DNA of 5,833 bases, taken from DAIRVC01 sp036803025. Its GTDB lineage: Bacteria; Chloroflexota; Anaerolineae; Anaerolineales; E44-bin32. Of the stretch, positions 1-5,833 are shown piece by piece. Position 1 is the stretch's first letter. Every line of letters begins with the position of its first letter. The position numbers were made by a program, and so were the translations under genes. Below the pieces are notes generated by a model, which was given only the letters and a program-made list of their open reading frames with translations, did no database searches and was not told the DNA's origin. The stretch is taken from NCBI GenBank assembly GCA_036803025.1, contig DAIRVC010000166.1, positions 1 through 5,833 on the forward strand. The letters are read 5' to 3'.

Positions 1-946
1 GGGCGACGCGCAGCGGCGCGACCGCGACAGCAGCGTACTGCAGATACGGCCGCACATCCGGAACGGTTCCGGTCACGTGCACGCCCGGCGCGCGCTTCAG
101 CGCCAGCACTTCGCGCGGCGGATCCTTGCCGACGACCCAGAGCTCGGCCTGCGGGTGCCGGTCCTTCACCGTCGGCCAGATGCGCTCCACGAACTCGCTG
201 GCCATATGCACATTGGCGTGGTAGCTCATCTTCCCGCTCAAAACCACCCGCCCGGGGATGCGCAATTCGCTGGGGCCGGGGGTGAAGCGGTCCAGGTCGA
301 CTCCGTTGGTCAGGACGGTGATCGGCCGCCCGGCCCCACTCCGGCCGCGCAGGGCTTGAAGGGCCTGTGCATCGACAGCCGATGTCGTCAGTACCCGGTC
401 GAACTCATCCACCAGGCGCCCTTCGAACCGTTCGGTGCGCGGCAGCTCGAGGCGCGTGACCCAGCGGCCGAAACCGCCCTTACTTTGCCGGGAAGCCTGG
501 CGGAACAAGTAGCTGATACAGTCGACGCTGTCCCACACGATCGGGACCCGCCGGCCTTCAAGCCGCTGCTTCAGGTACAACCCGTAGCGGGCGCCGCGCA
601 AGTGCTCGACATGGATGACGTCGAAGGGTGCCCGCCCGTTCCATCCAGCGGCCAGGCTGCCCAGCACACGAGCGGCCCGCGGCGACCAGCAGTACTCCGC
701 CTGCAGCGGCACGCCGGCCGGTAGGGCCAGCAGGCTGTTGGCCAGGGACCTGACCCGGGGGAGATACTCCGCCCTGACCTGCACGCCCTCACGGCGCAGC
801 TGTTCGACGCTCTCGTGCTCCCACGCGCTCGTCCACAGGGTGAAGACGGTGACCTCGTGCCCGGCGGCGACGAGACCACGGATCAAGTTGTAGGGACGTG
901 CCCGCACCTGGTCAGGAGGGTAAGGAACGATGTACAAGATTCGCAT
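1..946 (-). CDS. Family 4 (GT-B) glycosyltransferase, 3' end cut by window edge
   Basis: Reading the minus strand from the ATG at 946-944 gives 315 open codons that run off the left edge. The N-terminus MRILYIVPYPP is a classic GT4 first beta strand, followed by RARPYNLIRGL and a GHEVTVFT strand (residues 29-36). DVIHVEHLRG lies at 109-118. The second Rossmann half starts at about 205, with NGVDLDRF (214-221), GKMSYHANV (238-246), VVGKDPP (271-277) and VTGTVPDVRPYL (291-302). That series resembles the GT4 subfamily described with PEP-CTERM/EpsH exosortase loci. The C-terminal acidic E-x7-E region that contacts the nucleotide sugar lies outside the window; full-length members have about 400 residues, so roughly 90 are missing. 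It probably transfers a sugar from a nucleotide donor to a lipid-linked acceptor in the cytoplasm; donor and acceptor cannot be told. The start lies 22 bases after the preceding glycosyltransferase gene and has no clear Shine-Dalgarno sequence, but the N-terminus fits the family exactly. Confidence 0.9.
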   Translation of the reverse strand, partial: MRILYIVPYPPDQVRARPYNLIRGLVAAGHEVTVFTLWTSAWEHESVEQLRREGVQVRAEYLPRVRSLANSLLALPAGVPLQAEYCWSPRAARVLGSLAAGWNGRAPFDVIHVEHLRGARYGLYLKQRLEGRRVPIVWDSVDCISYLFRQASRQSKGGFGRWVTRLELPRTERFEGRLVDEFDRVLTTSAVDAQALQALRGRSGAGRPITVLTNGVDLDRFTPGPSELRIPGRVVLSGKMSYHANVHMASEFVERIWPTVKDRHPQAELWVVGKDPPREVLALKRAPGVHVTGTVPDVRPYLQYAAVAVAPLRVA

Positions 947-968
947 GGGAGTTGATACCGGCTCGGGG

Positions 969-2003
969 CTAGAGGTTCGGGAGTGCCTTGAGAAGGGCCC
1001 GATAGTGCTCGGCGGTTCGTTGCTCTTCGGCCCGCCTGGCGGAAGCCCGCAGCCTGCCCAGCGGACCGGCCATGAGGCGCGGCAGCGCTGCCCCCCCCAG
1101 GATGAGCTTATAGGCGAAGGCACCCAGGCGGCCGTGGTGTTTGCGAAAGTAGCGGACCTTGCTCTCGTACAGGCGAAGGAACATCTCGGCCTGCTGCTGG
1201 CGGGTGCTCTGCCCCCCGTGATGCAGGACCTTCACCCCGGGAAGCCAGTAGACCGACCAGGCCTGCCGCCGCAGGCGGCAGCACAGGTCGACCTCTTCCG
1301 TATACATGAAGTAGCCTTCATCGAGAAGCCCGACCTGCTCGAGCGCTGAGCGCCTCAGGATCAGGCAAGCGCCCTGGGCCACGTCTACCACACGCGCTGG
1401 ACCGCCCGCCCACCTCTGGAGCGGATACCGAGAGAACGGAATCAGGCGATCCAGATGGAACAGACGCCAGGCTTCGCGCAGCAATCCGGGCGCTGGCGAG
1501 GCCGAGGCTTGAAGCGAGCCGTCGGCATTCACCAGGCAGGCGCCGGCTGCGCCAGCGGCGGGCGTCTGCTCCATGAATTCGATCATCCCGCTCAGCGCAC
1601 CCGGACTCAACTCGGTGTCCGGGTTGAGCATCAAGGCATAGCGACCGCGGGCGCGGCGCAGGCCCTGATTGGTGGCCGCCGCGAATCCCAGGTTGGAAGG
1701 GTTCCGGATCAGGATCGCCTGCGGGTATTCCTCCTCTAGCATCTCACACGTCCCGTCGGAGGAGGCGTTGTCCGCCACCATCGTCTCGATCTCAACTCCG
1801 GGCATCGCCCGGCGCTCGGCCTCGATCGTGCTCATGCAGGCACGCAGCAGGTCACGCGTGTTCCAGCTGGCGATGACGATCGTCAGCAAGGGTGCCGCCG
1901 GATCGCCGGCTTCCCCGGAGAGAGGCGCCGAAGCACGCGGCCGCGGAGCATCGCCCCCAACCACCCGCGTCAGGGAAGCGCTCCGCGGCGTCACGGGCGC
2001 CAT
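969..2003 (-). CDS. Family 2 glycosyltransferase, WbbL/rhamnosyltransferase-like
   Basis: This is a 344-residue GT-A fold enzyme when started at the ATG at 2003. The catalytic domain begins at about residue 39 with LLTIVIASWNTRDLL, followed by VADNASSDGT (76-85; D78 and D83 bind nucleotide), NPSNLGFAAATNQG (101-114) and LMLNPDTEL (124-132; D129 stands where the metal-binding DxD lies). The acceptor-side block YFMYTEEVDLCCRLR (231-245) holds the likely catalytic acid among E236, E237 and D239. HHGGQST (260-266) is also typical of WbbL-like enzymes. It should transfer a deoxyhexose or similar sugar to a lipid-linked oligosaccharide in the cytoplasm; the donor is not predictable. The reading frame stays open up to 2198, but that part only shadows the upstream lipoprotein gene. 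The ATG at 2003 overlaps the upstream stop by 13 bases. A GTG at 1994 would give a 4-base GTGA overlap and is equally plausible (341 residues). Residues 1-38, rich in Ala, Pro and Arg, are outside the fold. The gene ends in TAG. Confidence 0.93.
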   Translation of the reverse strand: MAPVTPRSASLTRVVGGDAPRPRASAPLSGEAGDPAAPLLTIVIASWNTRDLLRACMSTIEAERRAMPGVEIETMVADNASSDGTCEMLEEEYPQAILIRNPSNLGFAAATNQGLRRARGRYALMLNPDTELSPGALSGMIEFMEQTPAAGAAGACLVNADGSLQASASPAPGLLREAWRLFHLDRLIPFSRYPLQRWAGGPARVVDVAQGACLILRRSALEQVGLLDEGYFMYTEEVDLCCRLRRQAWSVYWLPGVKVLHHGGQSTRQQQAEMFLRLYESKVRYFRKHHGRLGAFAYKLILGGAALPRLMAGPLGRLRASARRAEEQRTAEHYRALLKALPNL

Positions 2004-3112
2004 CCGGCGATCTGTGCCATAAGGACCCACATCGCTTTGGCGACCCGAATGCTCCCGGTGGACACGCTGCCCAGGTGGCCGCCGTCGACCTCGGTGGTGT
2101 AGTCCTGACAGATGGCCGGGAGGGCCTGGCCATCGTCCGGGTAGTCCTCCGCCTGGTTGCCGTTGGCGTAGGGGACCCCGTCGCGATTGTCGTAGCACGG
2201 TCGGCCGGCGGGGTCATGCGAGAGGATGTCGGCTACGTCGAACAGTGGTTCGGCGTGCTCAGCCGCGAAGCGGCGCATCTGGTCGTTGAATTCGGCCGAC
2301 TCGGGGCTGCCGATGCCGCGCGCCAGGCTGGTCGTCCAGTAGATGAACACATGCTGCGGATGCTCCGCCTCGTAGGCGCGCAGGTCAGAGACATCCAGTC
2401 GATCGGCATTGTCGGAGAAGAAGCCGCCGGGTTGATCGGCGATATCCGAGCCGGGCGCGACCTCGAGATAGCTGAACTGGAAGGAGACGACGTCATACGA
2501 GTCGATGGCGCCCTCCATGACCGTCAGGAAGCAGCCCAGCTCCTCGTACCAGGCCGAGCAGTTCGTGTCTGGCCAGGTCTGGAAGACCCAGGCGGCGCGG
2601 TCGTATCCGCCCGCGCGCGACCAGTCGACCTCGGCAGGGTCGGCTGAGAACTCCGCCGCCACGTGCGACCAGCGGCTGCAGCGATTGGGCGCGGCTTCGT
2701 CCGACTCGAAGGCCAGACAGTCGAGCGCGTTGTCGATATTGAAGCCGACCGAGCGGTCCATGAAGAACATGCGCAGGCCGGCAGCCGCCTGCAGGAATTC
2801 TTCCGGGATCTGGTCGAAGAGCGCAACCGAGTCACGGTCGACGACGATCCCGGTCGCGGCGCCGGCGGAAGTCGGCCCGGCCGGCGCGGCGGTGGCTGTG
2901 GAGGCCTCACGCGCAGGCGGCGCGGCCGTGGGCGGCACCGCCGGCGCCATGCGCGCGGGATCGCCCGAGAGCGCGGCTGTCGCCGCCGCGGGGGAGGCGT
3001 CCATCATGGGCGCGGCGGCCGGCGCCGCTGCACAGCCCGAAAGCGCGCTCCATGTCATGAGCATCAAGCATAAAGTGCGGACAATCGCCGCCTGTGGGAA
3101 CGCTCGTAGCAC
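1991..3112 (-). CDS. Secreted lipoprotein with diverged SGNH-hydrolase-like domain
   Basis: This is a 373-residue protein when started at the GTG at 3112, which has GGAGAG seven bases upstream. A GTG at 3130 would add six residues but lacks such a site. The N-terminus is a lipoprotein signal: basic n-region, hydrophobic TLCLMLMTWSAL, then lipobox LSGC with C27 as the lipidated residue. Residues 28-89 are a low-complexity Ala/Pro/Thr tether. The folded domain follows from about 90. FFMDRSVGFNI (116-126) resembles the FFGHQSVGxNI block of uncharacterised SGNH-like proteins, making S121 a candidate nucleophile. VVSFQFSYLEV (208-218) occupies a block III-like place, LFDVADI (290-296) follows, and DGGHL (343-347) matches the block V DxxH pattern, making D343 and H346 candidate catalytic residues. 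Six cysteines (132, 145, 185, 194, 306, 335) in the exported domain could form disulfides. Its place inside a polysaccharide operon suggests an extracytoplasmic esterase, deacetylase or acyltransferase acting on the glycan; this is inference. The block I glycine/aspartate context is altered, so it may instead be non-catalytic. Confidence 0.85.
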   Translation of the reverse strand: MLRAFPQAAIVRTLCLMLMTWSALSGCAAAPAAAPMMDASPAAATAALSGDPARMAPAVPPTAAPPAREASTATAAPAGPTSAGAATGIVVDRDSVALFDQIPEEFLQAAAGLRMFFMDRSVGFNIDNALDCLAFESDEAAPNRCSRWSHVAAEFSADPAEVDWSRAGGYDRAAWVFQTWPDTNCSAWYEELGCFLTVMEGAIDSYDVVSFQFSYLEVAPGSDIADQPGGFFSDNADRLDVSDLRAYEAEHPQHVFIYWTTSLARGIGSPESAEFNDQMRRFAAEHAEPLFDVADILSHDPAGRPCYDNRDGVPYANGNQAEDYPDDGQALPAICQDYTTEVDGGHLGSVSTGSIRVAKAMWVLMAQIAGWRP

Positions 3113-3119
3113 TGCCTGT

Positions 3120-3125
3120 CTCTCC
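3120..3125 (-). promoter_or_regulatory. Ribosome binding site of the lipoprotein gene
   Basis: GGAGAG on the minus strand ends seven bases before the GTG at 3112-3110. The other GTG candidate at 3130-3128 is preceded by pyrimidine-rich sequence without a purine tract. The site therefore decides for the shorter start, which leaves a compact lipoprotein signal peptide. Confidence 0.6.
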
Positions 3126-3166
3126 GTCACGTGGAAAGCCGTCGCCGAATCGGCGGCCGGATTGGA

Positions 3167-4897
3167 CTAGATCACGCGCTCTCTCGACTCGTCATTCTTC
3201 AGCGTGCGGCCCACGCGGGCGTGCCAGGCGGCACGCACTCTCAGACGCAGGGTCTCCCATCCGCCGCGCAGATCGTAGGCGGGCATCGACGCGCCGGACT
3301 GCGCGCCCGGTGCGCCCAGTCCCTTGAGGACATCCCGCAGCTTGTCGATCGTGCCCGAGGGCGTCTGCGAGTCGGACGAGGGTGGCGACTGGTAGTACGA
3401 GTGGTAGAAGGCCGGCCGCTTCGCGACGCCGTTCAGCACGACGCCCAGGATATTGGCCGGCGAGGACTCGATGCGCGCTTTCATTTCGCGGACGGCGTCA
3501 CGCGGGGAATGCCCCAGACGGATCACGGCCACGACACCGTCGACCGCACCGGCCAGGACGAGCGAGTCGGATACGAAGGCCGGCGGCCCGTCGATCACGA
3601 TCACATCGGCGGCCGGCTCCAGCCCGTCCAAGATACGGCGCACATTCCCGAGACTCATCAGCCCGGCCGCTCGCAGTGGGGTCACGCCGGCCGGCAGCAC
3701 GGACAGCGTCCCGGGGTAGGGATTGATCAGGTGTGCGGTCGGGTTGCCGCCGTTCAGCAGCAGATCGCTCAGCCCCATGCGGTCGCTGTAGACCGGCTGC
3801 GGCCGGTGGGAGTCGCCGTCGATCAGCACCGTCCGCCGCCCGGCCATAGCCATCGTCAGCGCCAGGCTCAGCGCCACCGTCGACTTGCCCTCTGCCGGCG
3901 ATGGACCGGTCACCAGCACGGTCTTCATGTGAGAGCCCAGCCCGGCCGCCTCGAGGCTGGCGCGCAGCGCGCGGAATGAGTCGGCCACCATGGTGTCCGG
4001 CTGTTCGATGATGTAGCTCGCCGGTTCCGTTTCGGCCGGCATCTGGCCGATTTCGGCCAGGATCGGCCAACCCAACAGCTGCTGGGCTTCGGCGGCCAGG
4101 TTGACGCGCCGGTCAAGGTACTCGATGAGATAGGCGCCACTGCCGGCGACGACCGCGCCCAGCACGATGGCCAGGACCACGTTCAGCATCCGGTTAGGGC
4201 CGCTCGATCGCGCGGGCACCTCGGCCGGCTCGACGATCGTCAGGCTGTTGACCGCCCCGCGCGGCGTCCCCGATACCAGGCTGGCGTAGGTGCTTTGCAG
4301 CGTGCGCAGCTTGTCCTGCAACGCGGAGATCTGCCGCTCGACGTCGGAGATCTCGCGTGCGCCGCTCAACTCGCCCAGACGCGTCTGCAGCGTGGTGATC
4401 TCCTCCTGCGTGGTCACGATGTCCTGCTGCATCTGCGTCAGCTGCTCGTCGACGAACGCCTGACGCCCCTCGTCTTCGGGGATCAGGTCCGCCGGCGTGC
4501 GCTGTACGAGCTGGTCGGCCAGCTCCGCCGCCACCGCCTGGGCCCGCAGCGCGTTCGTGTCGGTCACGGCGATCTCGATCAGCTGGGTGTTCGGCAGAGC
4601 GCGCACAGCGTAGCTCGGAAGCCAGGCCAGCCCGAGCGCTTCCATCGTCGCCCGGCGCACCGGCTCCCGCCCCCCGATATCGGCGTAGATCTTGGCCAGC
4701 TCCTGCTCCAGGTAGAACTGGGGCGAGGAAGGATTGGGGTTGTTGATCGACTGGCCGACGATCAGCGTCGTTCGCGAAGTGTAGTAGGCGGGCTGGAACA
4801 GGGTCGCCACCAGGGTGGATGCCCCGGCGATCACCGCCGCGACCACGATCAGCCGCCACCACTTGATCAGCGGCGCCACGTATGCAGAGAGTTCCAT
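3167..4897 (-). CDS. Wzz polysaccharide co-polymerase fused to BY-kinase (tyrosine autokinase)
   Basis: This 576-residue inner-membrane protein controls chain length and export of surface polysaccharide. The start is placed at the ATG at 4897: it has GAGG six bases upstream and gives MELSAYVAPLIKWW, the usual Wzz beginning. The ATG at 4909 would add four residues but has its purine tract only one base away. Order: TM1 at about 16-34; extracytoplasmic Wzz domain; coiled coil at about 146-208; Pro-rich VEPAEVPARSS; TM2 at 237-259; then the cytoplasmic P-loop domain. DSFRALR (306-312) matches the ExxRxxR oligomerisation helix with Asp for Glu. Walker A is GPSPAEGKST (331-340), Walker A' is VLIDGDSHRP (357-366; D360 and D362), and Walker B is VIVIDGPP (432-439). 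The tyrosine cluster is short (Y498, Y501, Y502), and about 74 residues with a basic end follow it; most family members stop soon after a longer cluster. Fusion in one chain resembles proteobacterial Wzc, not the split Firmicute CapA/CapB pair. The stop is TAG. Confidence 0.95.
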   Translation of the reverse strand: MELSAYVAPLIKWWRLIVVAAVIAGASTLVATLFQPAYYTSRTTLIVGQSINNPNPSSPQFYLEQELAKIYADIGGREPVRRATMEALGLAWLPSYAVRALPNTQLIEIAVTDTNALRAQAVAAELADQLVQRTPADLIPEDEGRQAFVDEQLTQMQQDIVTTQEEITTLQTRLGELSGAREISDVERQISALQDKLRTLQSTYASLVSGTPRGAVNSLTIVEPAEVPARSSGPNRMLNVVLAIVLGAVVAGSGAYLIEYLDRRVNLAAEAQQLLGWPILAEIGQMPAETEPASYIIEQPDTMVADSFRALRASLEAAGLGSHMKTVLVTGPSPAEGKSTVALSLALTMAMAGRRTVLIDGDSHRPQPVYSDRMGLSDLLLNGGNPTAHLINPYPGTLSVLPAGVTPLRAAGLMSLGNVRRILDGLEPAADVIVIDGPPAFVSDSLVLAGAVDGVVAVIRLGHSPRDAVREMKARIESSPANILGVVLNGVAKRPAFYHSYYQSPPSSDSQTPSGTIDKLRDVLKGLGAPGAQSGASMPAYDLRGGWETLRLRVRAAWHARVGRTLKNDESRERVI

Positions 4898-4903
4898 CGG
4901 AGA

Positions 4904-4908
4904 CCTCA
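4904..4908 (-). promoter_or_regulatory. Ribosome binding site of the Wzz/BY-kinase gene, overlapping the upstream stop
   Basis: TGAGG on the minus strand stands six bases before the ATG at 4897-4895. Its TGA is at the same time the stop codon of the upstream membrane glycosyltransferase gene (4908-4906). Ribosomes finishing the first gene would therefore sit on the start region of the second, which suggests translational coupling. The site favours the 4897 start over the ATG at 4909. Confidence 0.6.
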
Positions 4909-5833
4909 TTCCTCTACGGCGCGCAGCGCGCGCCGGCGGACAGATCCGGCTGTGGACGCCTGCCAGCGGCGGCCTCCCCAGGCCAGTACGGATTGCAGAC
5001 CAAACCCGGCGAACACCAACAAGACGGCATCCACCGGGAGGCGATAGCGGACCAGCGCCCAGGACAGGATGTGGATCGCTGAATAGGCCAGCGCGAAGAG
5101 GAGCAGCAGCCCGGCCGGCCAGGGGGGCCTAACGGCCGGGAGAGCCCGTTTCACCGCCAGGACGGCGCCCAGCAGCATCAAGGGCCACATCAGGCCGAAG
5201 CTCAGGACACGCGACAGATTGCTGACTGTCGAGGAGTCGCTCGAAGGCCAGAACATGAAGTAGGCCGGGATGCGGCTGAGCGAAAGGAGAAGGTAGCGGC
5301 CCGGATCATCGGCCACAAACCGTAGCCCGCGTCCAAGCAGTTCGCGATCGAGCTGCGCTTCGTTCAGGTGATTGAGTTCGGCCGGTATCAGAGAGCCGTA
5401 GTCGCCGCCTGACGATTCCAGGATCGGCTGGAAGTGTGTTCCCTGGATCGGGTGATTGGCCCAATAGAAGGCGAAGCCCGAGTTCGTGTTCAGCAGAACG
5501 AATTCGCCGAAGCGCGCGTAATTGAACGCGGTCAGCGGCAGGATCATGGCCACGACGACGGCGCCGGCCGCCGCCAGGTTGGCGATGGCCGCGCGCAGGC
5601 GCCCTTGCGCCCGCGTCGCTAGCAGGATCCAAAGGAAGACGAAGGGCAAGACCACCAGGACAACCTGGCGAAGCAGGACGGCGATCCCCAGGACCAACCC
5701 GAAGCCCAGCGCATGCTTCAGGCGCCGGTCGGAACCTGCCTGGCGCGGCGCAGCCACCAACAGCGCCAGACACAACTCCCCGAGTACGGCGGTGATATAG
5801 AACGACTCGGTCATCAGAGCCGCGGCGTAGTAG
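4906..5833 (-). CDS. Membrane GT-C glycosyltransferase (ArnT/PMT_2-like), C-terminal part
   Basis: The open frame enters from the right edge and gives 308 visible residues before TGA at 4908-4906. An ATG at 5814 is not the start: the six codons before it are open (YYAAAL), and together with MTESFYI they match the conserved loop and helix region in the middle of PMT_2-like proteins. At least six hydrophobic segments can be seen, at about 12-28, 41-72 (two), 81-103, 211-228, 239-256 and 267-285. Family-typical blocks are NYARFGEFVLLN (104-115) with an NSGFAFYWAN segment after it, and RYRLPVD (262-268) in the penultimate loop. GT-C enzymes of this class move a sugar from a polyprenyl-phosphate donor to an acceptor on the outer face of the cytoplasmic membrane. 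The N-terminal catalytic loop with the acidic residues is outside the window, so activity and donor cannot be judged. It is followed directly by the Wzz/BY-kinase gene, so the two are probably co-translated. Confidence 0.88.
   Translation of the reverse strand, partial: YYAAALMTESFYITAVLGELCLALLVAAPRQAGSDRRLKHALGFGLVLGIAVLLRQVVLVVLPFVFLWILLATRAQGRLRAAIANLAAAGAVVVAMILPLTAFNYARFGEFVLLNTNSGFAFYWANHPIQGTHFQPILESSGGDYGSLIPAELNHLNEAQLDRELLGRGLRFVADDPGRYLLLSLSRIPAYFMFWPSSDSSTVSNLSRVLSFGLMWPLMLLGAVLAVKRALPAVRPPWPAGLLLLFALAYSAIHILSWALVRYRLPVDAVLLVFAGFGLQSVLAWGGRRWQASTAGSVRRRALRAVEE

Noticed and set aside
77..724. Plus-strand open frame of 215 codons at the left end
   Set aside because: It is antisense to the GT4 gene, whose family motifs are clear along this whole stretch.
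2004..2198. Upstream extension of the GT2 reading frame
   Set aside because: It overlaps the coding end of the lipoprotein gene, including its DGGHL motif, and its translation is Arg/Pro/Gly-rich without family resemblance.
1892..2647. Plus-strand open frame of about 250 codons antisense to the lipoprotein gene
   Set aside because: No domain or signal is seen, and the opposite frame has a lipobox, tether and family-like blocks. It is a frame shadow in high-GC DNA.
3143..3155. Possible intrinsic terminator after the BY-kinase gene
   Set aside because: The stem is only five base pairs and no run of T follows on the transcribed strand, so termination is not supported.
3131..3979. Long open frame on the plus strand, antisense to the Wzz/BY-kinase gene (about 280 codons)
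   Set aside because: The translation is rich in Arg, Gln, His and Gly without any recognisable motif. It mirrors the GC-rich codon pattern of a certain gene on the other strand.
4194..4862. Minus-strand open frame of 222 codons in another frame of the Wzz region
   Set aside because: It is an Ala/Gly/Arg-rich off-frame shadow of the Wzz domain.
4295..5047. Plus-strand open frame of about 250 codons crossing the BY-kinase/GT-C junction
   Set aside because: It is antisense to two well-supported genes and spans their junction, and it has low-complexity composition and no motif.
1..5833. Frequent GGCCGG/GCCGGC hexamers across the window
   Set aside because: They occur within coding sequence at Ala/Gly/Pro codons and are expected in DNA this GC-rich. 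No regular spacing was seen.

Overview
The window is a GC-rich, almost fully coding stretch. All five genes lie on the minus strand and are transcribed from the right edge to the left. It reads as an interior piece of a cell-surface or exopolysaccharide biosynthesis operon. Both edges cut through genes, so neither the promoter nor the terminator is visible. No RNA genes, mobile elements, CRISPR arrays or long repeats were found, and there is no gene-free stretch longer than about 55 bases.

Layout in transcription order: (1) 5833-4906, the C-terminal part of a multi-pass membrane GT-C type glycosyltransferase (ArnT/PMT_2-like); (2) 4897-3167, a polysaccharide co-polymerase (Wzz) fused to a BY-kinase ATPase domain; (3) 3112-1991, a secreted lipoprotein with an Ala/Pro-rich tether and a diverged SGNH-hydrolase-like domain; (4) 2003-969, a family 2 glycosyltransferase of the rhamnosyltransferase (WbbL) type; (5) 946-1, the N-terminal part of a family 4 (GT-B) glycosyltransferase. 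Junctions are tight: genes 1/2 and 3/4 overlap or nearly abut, genes 4/5 are 22 bases apart, and only the 2/3 junction has a spacer, of about 54 bases.

Inferred joint role: the GT2 and GT4 enzymes would add sugars to a growing repeat unit on the cytoplasmic side, and the GT-C enzyme would transfer a lipid-linked sugar on the outer face. The Wzz/BY-kinase protein would control chain length and export by phosphorylation. The lipoprotein may edit the exported glycan, for example by removing or adding ester groups, although that activity is unproven.

The organism is probably a high-GC bacterium. The protein types, including a single-chain Wzz/BY-kinase and a lipoprotein of this kind, remind me of Chloroflexota (Anaerolineae-like) genomes. 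This is an impression from family resemblance, and no marker gene in the window settles it. The part most worth attention is the SGNH-like lipoprotein. The rest is a fairly ordinary polysaccharide locus with some unusual details.
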